Assembly (NCBI GenBank): GCA_018712435.1
Contig: DVGZ01000026.1
Span: 1 to 64,000, forward strand
Direction of reading: 5' to 3'
Length of the DNA: 64,000 nt
From: Candidatus Caccousia avicola
GTDB taxonomy: Bacteria > Bacillota > Clostridia > Oscillospirales > Acutalibacteraceae
Shown here: positions 44,592 through 53,021 of the stretch, in pieces
Layout: each line of letters starts with the position of its first letter
Position numbering within the stretch: the stretch's first letter is position 1
Notes under the pieces: model-generated
The model's database searches: none
What the model saw: the letters and a program-made list of their open reading frames with translations, nothing else
Told to the model about the DNA's origin: nothing
Position numbers and translations under genes: made by a program

Positions 44592-46133
44592 TCAATCCGG
44601 TTTTTTGGAACCGGCTTTTTTCTGCTTCGGGGGCTGCGGCATACGTCCGTACAGGGCTGTGAAGTCGCGGATTTCCTCGGCGAGCTCCGGCGTGCACGCG
44701 CCGGGAGAAACACGCCAGCGCCAGTTCATTCCAAGGGTGGAGGGCGTGTTGATGCGGGCCTCGCTTCCAAGCCCCAGGAAATCCTGGAGCGGGATCACGG
44801 CCAGAGCCGAAACGCTCAGATAGGCTGCGCGGATGTATTCCCAGCTTGCCTTGGCGGCGCGGCGGATGTTCAGATATTTGCGGGAGAAGCGCACGTCGGC
44901 CTTCGGGGCGGTGTGCATCCAGCCCACCATGGTGTCGTTGTCGTGCGTCCCGGTGTAAACCACACAGTTCGCATCGTAGTTGTGCGGCAGATAATCGCTT
45001 TCCTCGCGGGAATCAAAGGCAAATTGCAGCACCTTCATGCCGGGCGCGCCGACCTGATGGCGCAGACGGTGCACGTCCGGGGTCAGGTAGCCGAGATCCT
45101 CCAGGATCCACTGCGTGCTGCCCAGGCTGGACTGGACCGCTTCGAAAAAGGCCAGGCCCGGTCCCTTGCGCCATTCGCCGTTCTCCGCGGTCGCGTCTCC
45201 GGCCGGGATGGCGTAATAGCCCACGAGGCCCCGGAAGTGGTCGATTCGCACAATGTCATACAACCGGGCGGTGGCGGCCAGACGGCGTTTCCACCAGGCA
45301 AAGCCGGTCTTTTCCTGATAGTCCCAGCGGTACAGCGGGTTGCCCCAGAGCTGGCCCGTGGCGGAGAAGGCGTCCGGCGGGCAGCCCGCCACGTCGATCG
45401 GGCGGCAGTCCTCATCAAGGTAAAAGACCTCCGGCTCAGCCCAAGTGTCCGCGCTGTCCATGGCGGCGTAAATCGGGATATCGCCGATGATGCCGATCCC
45501 CTGCTTGTGCGCATACTCGCGCAGGCGGGTCCACTGCTCAAAGAATTTGAACTGGCAGAATTTCCAGAACGCGGTTTCCTCCGTCAACCCGGCAAGAGCT
45601 TCCTCCAGAGCCTTCGGATCCCGGCGGCGGAGCGGCTCCGGCCATTCCAGCCAGCTTTTGCCGCCGAAATGCATTTTCAGCGCCATATACTGGGCGTAGC
45701 TGTCCAGCCATTCCTGGTTTTCCTCGCAGAAGCTGCGGTAAGCGTCGGAGTCCGCATGGCTGCTGCGGGAAAACGCCAGTTTAAGCACGGGAAAGCGTTT
45801 TTCATACAGCCCGGCGTAGTCGATGTCGTTTTCATCCTCCTGCCACACCACCGCGTCAAGCTCGCTCTGTTCCAGAAGCCCTTCTTCCCGCAGAAAGTCC
45901 AGATCAATGAAATACGGGTTCCCCGCGAACGCGGAAAAGCTTTGATACGGGCTGTCGCCGTAGCTGGTGGGGCCGAGGGGGAGCACCTGCCAGTAGGTCT
46001 GGCCGGACTCCTTCAAGAAGTCAACGAACTCGTAGGCCGCTTTGCCGAAGGTGCCGATGCCGTAAGGGGAGGGAAGGCTGAACACGGGCATCAGCACGCC
46101 GGCGCTGCGGGGGAATACCTTTTGCTTTTTCAT
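44592..46133 (-). CDS. malQ: 4-alpha-glucanotransferase (amylomaltase, GH77)
   Basis: 513 residues. GH77 landmarks: RSAGVLMPVFSLPSPYGIGTFG, YWQVLPLGPTSYGDSPYQSFSAFAGNPYFIDL, GDIPIYAAMDSADTWAEPE, DIVRIDHFRGLVGYYAIP (catalytic Asp), ILEDLGYLTPDV (Glu) and YTGTHDNDTMVGW (third acidic residue). It transfers maltosyl units between glucans, making chains long enough for the phosphorylase encoded next. GGAGAAA precedes the ATG. It lies 38 bp after the repressor gene. Confidence 0.96.
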   Translation of the reverse strand: MKKQKVFPRSAGVLMPVFSLPSPYGIGTFGKAAYEFVDFLKESGQTYWQVLPLGPTSYGDSPYQSFSAFAGNPYFIDLDFLREEGLLEQSELDAVVWQEDENDIDYAGLYEKRFPVLKLAFSRSSHADSDAYRSFCEENQEWLDSYAQYMALKMHFGGKSWLEWPEPLRRRDPKALEEALAGLTEETAFWKFCQFKFFEQWTRLREYAHKQGIGIIGDIPIYAAMDSADTWAEPEVFYLDEDCRPIDVAGCPPDAFSATGQLWGNPLYRWDYQEKTGFAWWKRRLAATARLYDIVRIDHFRGLVGYYAIPAGDATAENGEWRKGPGLAFFEAVQSSLGSTQWILEDLGYLTPDVHRLRHQVGAPGMKVLQFAFDSREESDYLPHNYDANCVVYTGTHDNDTMVGWMHTAPKADVRFSRKYLNIRRAAKASWEYIRAAYLSVSALAVIPLQDFLGLGSEARINTPSTLGMNWRWRVSPGACTPELAEEIRDFTALYGRMPQPPKQKKAGSKKPD

Positions 46134-46171
46134 GGCTGTTTCTCCTTTTATCCGTATGATTGCGTTCGGAT

Positions 46172-47179
46172 TTACTGTAGGGACTGGACGCTTTCTCCCT
46201 GCAAAATGGAAAACGGGATGGTCTCGTGGGCGGCGTTTGGCCGTCCGTTGATGGCTTCGAGCAGCAGCGCCATGCCGCGCGCGGCAAGCTGTTCGGTGTT
46301 CTGACGCACGGTTGTCAGGCGCGGCACGCAGAATTGGGAAAGCGCAATGCCGTCGAAGCCGACGACGGAAATATCGTTCGGTGAGCGCAGGCCGCGGTCA
46401 AAGACGGCGCGCAGCGCGCCGATTGCCATCAGGTCGCTCATGCAGAACACTGCCGTCATGCCCGGAAACTGATCCAGCAAGCGTTCCATGGCGCGGTGGG
46501 AGCTTTCCAGAGAGAAACGGGCCGTTTCATACCGTCCCTGCTCCTCAAAGGAAAGCCCGTGGCGTTCCATCGCCCGGCGGCATCCGGCAAAGCGTTCCCG
46601 GCTGGCGTCGGACTGGGAAAGACTGCCGCCGATCACGGCGATGCGCCGGTGCCCATGCCGCAGAAGATATTCCATCATGGCCCCGGCCGCCGCCGCGTCG
46701 TCCACGCAGACGCTGGACAGGTTGGGGAAGGGAAGGCCTTCGGCGGAGGTGGTCAGCAGGATCGCGGGCACGGAGATTTCCGAAAAACGCTGCAAAAACG
46801 CTTCCCGGTTGGAGCCGAGGAAGAACAGGCCGCAGGGATGCGCTTCCCGGCAGAATTGCAGAGCGGCCTGGAGCTCGTCGCCCTCCTCGTCCAGATAGAC
46901 AAGCGCCGCGGTCAGGGAAGCTTTCTCAATGCGCGTTTGCAGCTCTTCGATCAGGCTTGCAAACAGCGCGTTGCTGGTTCCCTTGACCACAATTCCGACG
47001 GTGCGGGATTCCTGCTGTTTGAGCCGCTGGGCGTTATTGTTGGGGGAAAACCGGTGCAGGCGGATCAGCTCCTGCACACGCTCCCGTGTGGCGGGGCTGA
47101 CGTCCGGGTGACCGCTCAGAACACGGGAAACCGTGCTGACCGAGCAGCCAGCCTCGCGTGCAATGTCTTTGATGGTGAT
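46172..47179 (-). CDS. LacI-family regulator of malQ-glgP, apparent ATC start
   Basis: 335 residues if read from ATC 47179. The HTH reads TIKDIAREAGCSVSTVSRVLSGHPDVSPATR, followed by a periplasmic-binding-protein-like domain (RTVGIVVKGTSNALFASLIEEL, RIAVIGGSLSQSDASRERFAG, DISVVGFDGIALSQFCVPRLTTV). Relatives begin MxTIKDIA, but no ATG, GTG or TTG is present there. The sequence is GGGAGGG, six bases, then ATC ACC ATC AAA. The next in-frame usable codon is TTG 47272, which coincides with the -35 element and would put the operators inside the gene. It probably represses its own operon in the absence of maltodextrin. Confidence 0.85.
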   Translation of the reverse strand: MTIKDIAREAGCSVSTVSRVLSGHPDVSPATRERVQELIRLHRFSPNNNAQRLKQQESRTVGIVVKGTSNALFASLIEELQTRIEKASLTAALVYLDEEGDELQAALQFCREAHPCGLFFLGSNREAFLQRFSEISVPAILLTTSAEGLPFPNLSSVCVDDAAAAGAMMEYLLRHGHRRIAVIGGSLSQSDASRERFAGCRRAMERHGLSFEEQGRYETARFSLESSHRAMERLLDQFPGMTAVFCMSDLMAIGALRAVFDRGLRSPNDISVVGFDGIALSQFCVPRLTTVRQNTEQLAARGMALLLEAINGRPNAAHETIPFSILQGESVQSLQ

Positions 47180-47197
47180 GGAAAGCCCTCCCTTCGG

Positions 47198-47272
47198 AAA
47201 GAGGCTGGAAACGGTTCCGGTAACGTTTCCAGAATGTACTGTCAGTCTATCACGGCTGAGAGAAAAAATCAA
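47198..47272 (-). promoter_or_regulatory. Promoter and double LacI-type operator of lacI-malQ-glgP
   Basis: On the minus strand: TTGATT (from 47272), 17 bases, TAGACT, then two abutting 12-bp operators, GGAAACGTTACC and GGAACCGTTTCC, each centred on CG. Together their outer arms form the inverted repeat CTGGAAACG / CGTTTCCAG. They lie between the promoter and the ribosome site, about where a repressor would block initiation. Confidence 0.8.
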
Positions 47273-47330
47273 TGGGTTTTACGAAAAAAAGCGAAACTTT
47301 TTGTGAGAAGGAATGGGCAATGGAAAAACG

Positions 47331-47373
47331 GGCGGCCGGGAGGAATTTTGATCCCTCCCGAACCGCCCGTTTT
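47331..47373 (-). terminator. Intrinsic terminator of the phosphatase-ThrE-MazG operon
   Basis: CGGGCGG(CC)GGGAGG pairs with CCTCCCG(AA)CCGCCCG; on the minus strand five T residues follow. It lies 18 bp past the MazG-like stop. Confidence 0.87.
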
Positions 47374-47391
47374 GGGGAAACGTTCCTTGTG

Positions 47392-47760
47392 TTATTTTGC
47401 TCCGTGCTCCGCCGGATATTTCATGGCATTTTTTCTCATTTTCTCGCGGATGCACTCCGCCACATCCACGTCATAGAAGTTTGCCATACTGATGCAGTAG
47501 ATCAAAACGTCCGCCAGTTCCTCCCGGAAATGCTCCCGTTCCGTGACGCGCGCCTTTTCGTCCGCTTCCTGCGGGTCGCACCACTGGAAAATTTCCAGCA
47601 GCTCCGAGGCTTCGATATTGATGCTCATAGCCAGGTTTACAGCGTTCAGTCCGGTCCAGCCGCGATCTCCGTTGAACTGCGCCACGGCTTCCCGGAGCGC
47701 CTGCACCGTGACAGCGTCGTCCCGCGCTCCCTCGGGAATCCGGTATTCTGCGTGTCCCAT
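47392..47760 (-). CDS. MazG-like nucleotide pyrophosphohydrolase
   Basis: 122 residues. All-alpha NTP pyrophosphatase fold of the short dCTPase/RS21-C6 type: LAMSINIEASELLEIFQW provides the first ExxE pair and REELADVLIYCISMANFYDVD the second ExxD pair that bind Mg. It probably cleans up non-standard or excess (d)NTPs by releasing pyrophosphate. It is the last of five genes in a minus-strand operon, which also holds a NUDIX hydrolase with a related house-cleaning role. Confidence 0.87.
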   Translation of the reverse strand: MGHAEYRIPEGARDDAVTVQALREAVAQFNGDRGWTGLNAVNLAMSINIEASELLEIFQWCDPQEADEKARVTEREHFREELADVLIYCISMANFYDVDVAECIREKMRKNAMKYPAEHGAK

Positions 47761-47774
47761 TCTTTTCTTCCCTT

Positions 47775-48227
47775 CTATGTTCTCTTTCTCTCTCCGCAGA
47801 GACGGCGAAACAGTCCCTGCGGCAGTTCAAACACGAGCAGAATGCTCAGCACAATGGCAACCGCCACTTTCAGTGTCAGAAAGCCGCGCTGTCCCGCCTG
47901 CTCCAAATCGTTCATCACAATATAATAGGCTGTCCAGTAGATCCCCGCGCCCGGCACCAGCGGGAAAATCCCGGCGATCAGAAAGACGGTCACCGGACAG
48001 CGCTGTTTTACCGCGCACAGACGCGAGAGGAATACCACCGCGACATTGGCGAAAAAGGTGGCGATGGGGGAGGAGAGCCACAAAAGCAGCACCTCATAGC
48101 AGACCCAGCCGCAGCCGCCGATCAGCCCGCACAGCAGATAATAGCGCTTCGGCACATGAAAGAGCAGCGCGAAGGCGATGGTTCCCACGCAAGCTGCCAG
48201 AAATTCCCACGCAATTCGTTCCGTCAC
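47775..48227 (-). CDS. Threonine/serine exporter family, small subunit (DUF3815)
   Basis: 150 residues from GTG 48227, which overlaps the stop of the partner gene (GTGA). Four or five membrane helices with SSPIATFFANVAVVFLSRL and IFPLVPGAGIYWTAYYIV, matching the C-terminal half of ThrE. In many Bacillota the exporter is split into two genes, as here. The longer open frame upstream lies in the partner gene and is not used. Role: proton-driven export of threonine or serine, by family. Confidence 0.85.
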   Translation of the reverse strand: MTERIAWEFLAACVGTIAFALLFHVPKRYYLLCGLIGGCGWVCYEVLLLWLSSPIATFFANVAVVFLSRLCAVKQRCPVTVFLIAGIFPLVPGAGIYWTAYYIVMNDLEQAGQRGFLTLKVAVAIVLSILLVFELPQGLFRRLCGERKRT

Positions 48228-49003
48228 AGCACAGGCCCTCCCAAATGATGCCACGCCATCATGACAAGCCCCACGCCCATGGCGATGCAGAAAGTCACAA
48301 GCAGCGCGTCCAGCATCCGCACCGCCCCGGCAATATAATCCTCGTCCGCGATATCGCGGATGGCCGTGGTGAAGGCCACGCCGGGCACCAGGGGGATGAT
48401 GGAGCCGATGATCATCTCGCCCAGATGGTGCCCGATCCCGCACTGATACAGGAGGATGGAGAACAGCGTCACCAGCGCTCCGCCGGAGATATTCGAGGCG
48501 ATTTTGGACAGCCTTCCCCGCACCAGAAGAAGCAGATACAGGTACAATACAATTCCCGCCGCAAATGCCACCAGGCTGTCCACGGGATCTCCTCCGAACA
48601 GAAAGCAGAAACACCCGCTGCCGATCCCGGAGGCCAGAATCTGATGCGGTTTCGGTTTGGGAGGCATGTTCTGAATTTCCAGCAGCCGTTCCCGGGCCTG
48701 CGCGGGGGTGTGCTGTCCCTCCACGATTTCCCGGGAAAGCTGGTTGACGGCTGTCACCCGATCCAGGCGGGCGGCGCTCAGCGGGATATGCCGGACGCTG
48801 GCAAAGTCCTTTTCCGTTTCGCTTCCGGCTGTCAGGAAAATGCCGCTGCTGAGCACAAAGGCGTCGCTGGATTCCACCCCGTACGCCTTCGCGATCCGGA
48901 AAATGGTTTCCTCCACGCGGAAAATTTCAGCGCCGCTTGCGAGAAGGATATCCCCGGCCAGGGAAGCGACGTCGAGGGCTTCCCGTTTGTCTTGCTTTTC
49001 CAC
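48224..49003 (-). CDS. Threonine/serine exporter family, large subunit (DUF1212)
   Basis: 259 residues. A soluble N-terminal part (LAGDILLASGAEIFRVEETIFRIA) carries the conserved ThrE acidic positions; about five membrane helices follow, with GGALVTLFSILLYQCGIG and the re-entrant signature GSIIPLVPGVAFTTAIRDI. It forms a split ThrE transporter with the next gene. Cotranscribed with NUDIX and MazG-like genes; the grouping does not reveal a shared pathway. Confidence 0.88.
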   Translation of the reverse strand: MEKQDKREALDVASLAGDILLASGAEIFRVEETIFRIAKAYGVESSDAFVLSSGIFLTAGSETEKDFASVRHIPLSAARLDRVTAVNQLSREIVEGQHTPAQARERLLEIQNMPPKPKPHQILASGIGSGCFCFLFGGDPVDSLVAFAAGIVLYLYLLLLVRGRLSKIASNISGGALVTLFSILLYQCGIGHHLGEMIIGSIIPLVPGVAFTTAIRDIADEDYIAGAVRMLDALLVTFCIAMGVGLVMMAWHHLGGPVL

Positions 49004-49021
49004 GATCCCGTCATCCTGCCT

Positions 49022-49528
49022 TTATGTTGGATTCTTTTGTTCTTCCGTTTGGGCTGCCGGAAGAGAAAACGGATTCCCGTTGAGAGAAGCGCTCACGAGC
49101 GTGTCTCCACGGTAGGTCAGCTTGAGCGAGAAAAAGGGAGCGTCCTGCTCCAGAAGGCGCAGGAAAATGCGATCTCCCTCCCACATGGGCAGAGAAAACA
49201 GATCCTCTTTTGGGATCCACGCCAGATCCCCTTCGTCGCACGCGATTTCCTTCCCGCAGAATTGATCGGAGGTGAACAGGTGCATGTACTCCGTTCCCCA
49301 TTCATCCGAGACAAAGGTGACAATCCCACGGTAGCGGGAGGAGAGAAGCGTGTAGCCCGTTTCCTCCCGGACCTCGCGCGCCGCGCCTTCCTCGGGGCTT
49401 TCCCCTTCTTCCAGCTTGCCGCCGACGCCGATCCATTTGCCCTTGTTTTCGTCCGTCTCCTTTTTGGTCCGGTGCAGCATCAGCAGACAGCCGCCGCGTG
49501 CGAGATAACAGAGGGTTGTATTTCTCAT
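49022..49528 (-). CDS. NUDIX hydrolase, 8-oxo-dGTP diphosphatase type
   Basis: 168 residues. The NUDIX box is intact (GGKLEEGESPEEGAAREVREETGY). The N-terminal LCYLARGGCLLMLHRTKKETDENKGKWIGVG is typical of the MutT-like 7,8-dihydro-8-oxoguanine triphosphatase group in Bacillota. It would sanitize oxidized nucleotides. Its ATG overlaps the stop of the inositol-phosphatase-family gene (ATGA), and ThrE follows after 18 bp. Confidence 0.88.
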   Translation of the reverse strand: MRNTTLCYLARGGCLLMLHRTKKETDENKGKWIGVGGKLEEGESPEEGAAREVREETGYTLLSSRYRGIVTFVSDEWGTEYMHLFTSDQFCGKEIACDEGDLAWIPKEDLFSLPMWEGDRIFLRLLEQDAPFFSLKLTYRGDTLVSASLNGNPFSLPAAQTEEQKNPT

Positions 49529-50319
49529 ATCTGCCCCTTCTGTACGGCTTCCTTCGCTGCCTGCAAAATCAGCTCATACGCCGCGCCCGATCCGGCCAGG
49601 ACAGGCGTCTTGTGCTGGAAATCCAGCGAATACGGCGCAACGGAGGAAACGACTCCGCCCGCCTCCTCCACGATCAGAGACGCCGCGGCGTAATCCCAGG
49701 GGGAAAGCTTTGCCTCAAAGAAAGCGTCCGCGCGTCCCGCCGCCACACTGCACAGATCGAGGGCGGCCGACCCGCTGCGCCGCAGATCGCCGCAGGAGCG
49801 GTAAAGCGTGCGGAGAACGGAGAGGGAGCCTTCCGCAACGGAGCGGTAGTAGGGCGAGGTGCCGAAGAAAATAATGGATTCCTCTACGGGAACGCTGGCG
49901 GTGTGAAGAGGAACGCCGTTGAGATAAGCGCCTTGCCCCCGCACGGCGGAGAACAACTCGTTAGAGTAAAAGTTATACACCACGCCCAGCACGCACTGTC
50001 CGTGGTCCGTGAGAGCGACGGAGATAGACGAATACCGCAGGCCGCGCATGAAATTGGTGGTCCCGTCGATCGGATCGATCAGCCAGTTGTAACCGGGGGC
50101 GAGCACATTGTCCTCCTGCTCCTCGGCGAAGAAATGGGCTTCCGGGAGGAGAAGGGCCAGCTGGTCCATCAAAAAGGCCTGGGACGCGAGGTCGGCGCTG
50201 GTCACAAAATTCGCGTGGCCTTCCTTGGTGAAAACCTGCGGCTGCCGCATGGCCAGGATTCGCTCCCCGTCCTCCCGTACAATTTCGCATACCTGATCCA
50301 AAAGCTGGGAAAAATTCAT
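49525..50319 (-). CDS. Inositol monophosphatase family protein
   Basis: 264 residues from ATG 50319, ten bases after AAAGGAG. Mg-dependent phosphatase fold: EEQEDNVLAPGYNWLIDPIDGTTNF holds the first metal-binding motif (DPIDGTT), and SPWDYAAASLIVEEAGGVVSS the second. Substrates in the family include inositol phosphates, fructose 1,6-bisphosphate and 3'-phosphoadenosine phosphates; this one cannot be narrowed. First gene of a five-gene operon whose leader contains a terminator-like hairpin. Confidence 0.9.
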   Translation of the reverse strand: MNFSQLLDQVCEIVREDGERILAMRQPQVFTKEGHANFVTSADLASQAFLMDQLALLLPEAHFFAEEQEDNVLAPGYNWLIDPIDGTTNFMRGLRYSSISVALTDHGQCVLGVVYNFYSNELFSAVRGQGAYLNGVPLHTASVPVEESIIFFGTSPYYRSVAEGSLSVLRTLYRSCGDLRRSGSAALDLCSVAAGRADAFFEAKLSPWDYAAASLIVEEAGGVVSSVAPYSLDFQHKTPVLAGSGAAYELILQAAKEAVQKGQI

Positions 50320-50339
50320 CTTGACAGGACTCCTTTCAC

Positions 50340-50372
50340 AAAAAAGGCCTGTCCGCAAGCGGGACAAGCCTG
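50340..50372 (-). terminator. Terminator-like hairpin in the leader of the phosphatase operon
   Basis: On the minus strand AGGCTTGTCC-CGC pairs with GCG-GACAGGCCT, followed by TTTTTT and, at once, the ribosome site AAAGGAG of the next gene. A promoter-like TTGTAT/TAGTCT lies upstream, so a short leader RNA of about 60 bases could end here unless read through. The near-palindrome ATGGTA-AGAC-TACCAT overlaps the -10 region. Confidence 0.5.
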
Positions 50373-50453
50373 TTACGCACGGCTTCTACATGGTAAGACT
50401 ACCATAGAAAGGGGGAAAATACAAGAAAGGCTTTCGATTTTCGTAAAATCTGA

Positions 50454-50482
50454 TTGATCTTCGACCGCTTACCGCCTATACT
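50454..50482 (+). promoter_or_regulatory. Sigma-A promoter of the cytidylate-kinase-like gene
   Basis: TTGATC (50454-50459), 17 bases, TATACT (50477-50482). Confidence 0.65.
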
Positions 50483-50543
50483 GAAAAGAAGAAGCACCGT
50501 CCGCCGGTGGGGGGACGGGCAGAGGAAAGGCAGGGTGTTTGCA

Positions 50544-51185
50544 TTGAAAAAATTTGTGATCACGATTGCGCGTGAATACGGAAGCGGCGGAAAGAGCATC
50601 GGAAAGCTGTTGGCCAAGGAGCTGGGGGTTTCCTTCTACAGCCGTGAAATTCTCCGTCTGGCCTCGGAAAAGAGCGGTATCAACGAAAGCCTGTTTGCCA
50701 ACGCGGATGAGAAGCTGAAAAGCACCCTCCTGTTCCGCACCGCCCGGGGTGCGTACAAAGGGGAGCTGATTCCGCCGGACAGCGACGACTATGTTTCCAA
50801 CATCAATCTGTTCAATTTTCAGGCGCGCGTGATTCAGGAGCTGGCGGAAAAGGAGTCGTGCGTGATTGTCGGACGCTGCGCCGACTATATTTTAAAGGAT
50901 GTGGAAAATGTTCTGCGCATTTATGTCCACGCGCCGTTTGACTATTGCGTGGCGCGCGCGCAGGAGGTACACCCCGCGCTGAGCGAGGATGAGGTGAAAA
51001 AACTGATCCGCAAAACGGATAAGCACCGGGCGGATTATTACCAATATTTCACCGGGCGGAACTGGAAGGACGCCGACAACTATGATCTGTGTCTGAACAG
51101 CAGCCAGTTCGGCTGGAACAACAGCACCGGCTGGGAAAAGTGCGTCGCGCTGGTGAAGGCGTATCTCGATATTATGCTGAGCTGA
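50544..51185 (+). CDS. Cytidylate-kinase-like family protein
   Basis: 213 residues from TTG 50544; GTG 50535 in the same frame is an alternative. P-loop near the start (ITIAREYGSGGKSIGKLLAKEL), then VIVGRCADYIL and a lid segment with Arg/Lys (KKLIRKTDKHRADYYQYFTGRNW). These features place it in PF13189 (cytidylate kinase-like), not canonical Cmk; the phosphate acceptor is unknown. It sits upstream of a Bce-type two-component system and its stop overlaps the regulator's ATG (TGATG), so the two are translationally coupled. Confidence 0.82.
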   Translation: MKKFVITIAREYGSGGKSIGKLLAKELGVSFYSREILRLASEKSGINESLFANADEKLKSTLLFRTARGAYKGELIPPDSDDYVSNINLFNFQARVIQELAEKESCVIVGRCADYILKDVENVLRIYVHAPFDYCVARAQEVHPALSEDEVKKLIRKTDKHRADYYQYFTGRNWKDADNYDLCLNSSQFGWNNSTGWEKCVALVKAYLDIMLS

Positions 51186-51886
51186 TGGAAAACAAAGGGA
51201 AAGGGGGAGAGACAACGTATCGGATTCTGATTGTGGAGGACGATCCCGGGATTGCGGGGGCAATCGTCCGGCAGGCGGCGCTGTGGGAGCTGGAAGCGCG
51301 CTGTGTGCAGGACTTTCGCGCGGTGCTGGAGGAGTTTCAGGCGTATGCCCCGCATCTCGTCGTGATGGATATTTCGCTCCCCTTTTTCAACGGTTATCAC
51401 TGGTGCACGGAGATCCGCCGGACCTCCCGTGTGCCGATTCTGTTTCTCTCCTCCGCTTCCGACAATATGAATATCGTCATGGCCATGAATCTCGGCGCGG
51501 ATGATTTTATCGCAAAGCCCTTTGATTCCAACGTTCTCATGGCAAAGCTTCAGGCCCTTCTGCGCCGGGCTTATGATTTTTCCCAGGCGGCCCCGGTGCT
51601 CGAATGCCGCGGCGCGGTGCTCGATACAGGCAGCCAGACGCTGACGTTTGACGGGCAGGCGGTCACGCTCACGAAAAATGAATACCGCGTGCTCCTGACG
51701 CTGATGGAAAACCGGGGAAAGGTGGTCAGCCGGGAGCGTCTGATGGAACGCCTGTGGGAGACGGACAGCTTTGTGGACGACAACACGCTGACGGTCAACG
51801 TCAACCGGCTGCGAAAAAAGCTGGACGCCGCCGGGCTTTCCGATTTCATTTCCACCAAGTTCGGCGTGGGGTATCTCATTTCGTAA
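51185..51886 (+). CDS. Bce-type response regulator (OmpR/PhoB family)
   Basis: 233 residues from ATG 51185, overlapping the previous stop, with no separate ribosome site. Receiver: ILIVEDDPGIAGAIVRQA, phospho-acceptor Asp in HLVVMDISLPFFNGYHWC, DDFIAKPFDSNVLMAKLQALLRR. The output wing has VTLTKNEYRVLLTLMENRGKVVSRERLME and DNTLTVNVNRLRKKLDAAGL, both typical of BceR/BraR. Such regulators respond to peptide antibiotics sensed by a BceAB transporter, which is not present here. Confidence 0.88.
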   Translation: MENKGKGGETTYRILIVEDDPGIAGAIVRQAALWELEARCVQDFRAVLEEFQAYAPHLVVMDISLPFFNGYHWCTEIRRTSRVPILFLSSASDNMNIVMAMNLGADDFIAKPFDSNVLMAKLQALLRRAYDFSQAAPVLECRGAVLDTGSQTLTFDGQAVTLTKNEYRVLLTLMENRGKVVSRERLMERLWETDSFVDDNTLTVNVNRLRKKLDAAGLSDFISTKFGVGYLIS

Positions 51887-51898
51887 ACGGAGGCTTTC

Positions 51899-52891
51899 AT
51901 GAGGATCGTATGCTCCTATCTGTACCGCAGACGCAGGGAAATTGTGCTGTTTCTGTTTTTCGCGTTTGTCTTTGCCGGCGCTTTTCTGCTCTACCGGCTT
52001 CCGGTGGAGGCGGTGATGTATCCCACGCTGATCTGCGCCGTGGTGGGCTTGCTGGCGCTGGTTCCGGGATTTCTGCGCGCAAGGCGCAAGCACCGGCTCT
52101 TGATCGAGCTGGCCGCCCTTCCCGCCGCTCTGATGGAGCGTTTTCCGGAGCCGCGCACACAGGACGACGAGGATTACCAGCAGATCATCGGGGCGCTGCG
52201 GGAGGAAGAACGCCGCCTGAAAAGCGCGATGGAGCTGCGGTATGCCGATATGATCGATTATTATACGGTGTGGGCGCACCAGATCAAAACGCCGATTGCC
52301 TCCATGCGCCTGACGCTGCAGGAGGAGGACAGCGAGCTGTCCCGCGCGGTGTCCGAGGACTTGCTGCGCATCGAACAGTACGTTGAGATGGTGCTGTGCT
52401 ATCTCCGGCTGGATTCGGAGTCGACGGACTATATGTTCCGCGAGCAGGAGCTGGATCCCATTGTGCGGCAAGCGGTGAAGCGTCTTTCCGGGCAGTTTAT
52501 CCGCCGCCGGATCCGCCTTTGCTATGAGCCGCTCTGCGCACAGGTGCTGACGGATGAAAAATGGCTCTTGTTTGTGGTGGAGCAGGTGCTGACCAACGCG
52601 CTCAAATATACGATGCCGGGCGGAACCATCACCGTTTTTCTGGAGGAGCCGCTGACGCTGTGCATTCAGGATACCGGGATCGGCATCGCACCGGAGGATC
52701 TGCCCCGCGTCTTTGAAAAGGGCTATACAGGAGTCAATGGGCGCGCGGACAAGAAGGCCAGCGGGCTGGGACTGTATCTGTGCCGCCGGATTTGTACGGC
52801 GCTGGGCCACACCATCACGGCGAATTCCTCACCGGACAGCGGAACGGTGATCCGCATCCGTCTGGCGCGGCGGGAGCTGCGTCCGGAATGA
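51899..52891 (+). CDS. Bce-type intramembrane-sensing histidine kinase
   Basis: 330 residues. Two N-terminal membrane helices (REIVLFLFFAFVFAGAFLLY and MYPTLICAVVGLLALVPGFL) with almost no extracellular loop, as in BceS. Then comes the H-box variant YTVWAHQIKTPIASMRLTLQ and the ATPase domain with EQVLTNALKYTMPGG, LCIQDTGIGIAPEDLPRVFEKGYTG and KKASGLGLYLCRRI. Kinases of this type cannot see drugs alone but are told by a BceAB ABC transporter. The gene follows its regulator by 12 bp; the next gene is an HD protein. Confidence 0.9.
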   Translation: MRIVCSYLYRRRREIVLFLFFAFVFAGAFLLYRLPVEAVMYPTLICAVVGLLALVPGFLRARRKHRLLIELAALPAALMERFPEPRTQDDEDYQQIIGALREEERRLKSAMELRYADMIDYYTVWAHQIKTPIASMRLTLQEEDSELSRAVSEDLLRIEQYVEMVLCYLRLDSESTDYMFREQELDPIVRQAVKRLSGQFIRRRIRLCYEPLCAQVLTDEKWLLFVVEQVLTNALKYTMPGGTITVFLEEPLTLCIQDTGIGIAPEDLPRVFEKGYTGVNGRADKKASGLGLYLCRRICTALGHTITANSSPDSGTVIRIRLARRELRPE

Positions 52892-52900
52892 TCCGACGGA

Positions 52901-52970
52901 ATTTTACGATTTCTTTACAGCTTTGGTCTTGCTTCGCCGTGCACGGTTCCGATATGCTGTTCAGTAGGCT
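52901..52970 (+). promoter_or_regulatory. Possible Bce-type target promoter region before the HD gene
   Basis: TTTTACGATTTCTTTACAG (from 52903) followed, about 30 bases on, by GATATGCTGTTC resembles the layout of BceR/PsdR-dependent promoters in Clostridia (TTAC-rich half sites ahead of a TATGCT-like -10). The match is by eye and the consensus is loose. Confidence 0.35.
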
Positions 52971-53021
52971 TGTAAAAAAGAAGCCGTTCGTGCTGCAAAC
53001 CGGGAGGAGGAAACAACCATC

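Noticed and set aside
42231-46304. 1357-codon + strand frame across glgP and malQ
   Set aside because: Antisense to two certain genes; its length reflects GC-biased codon use on the other strand.
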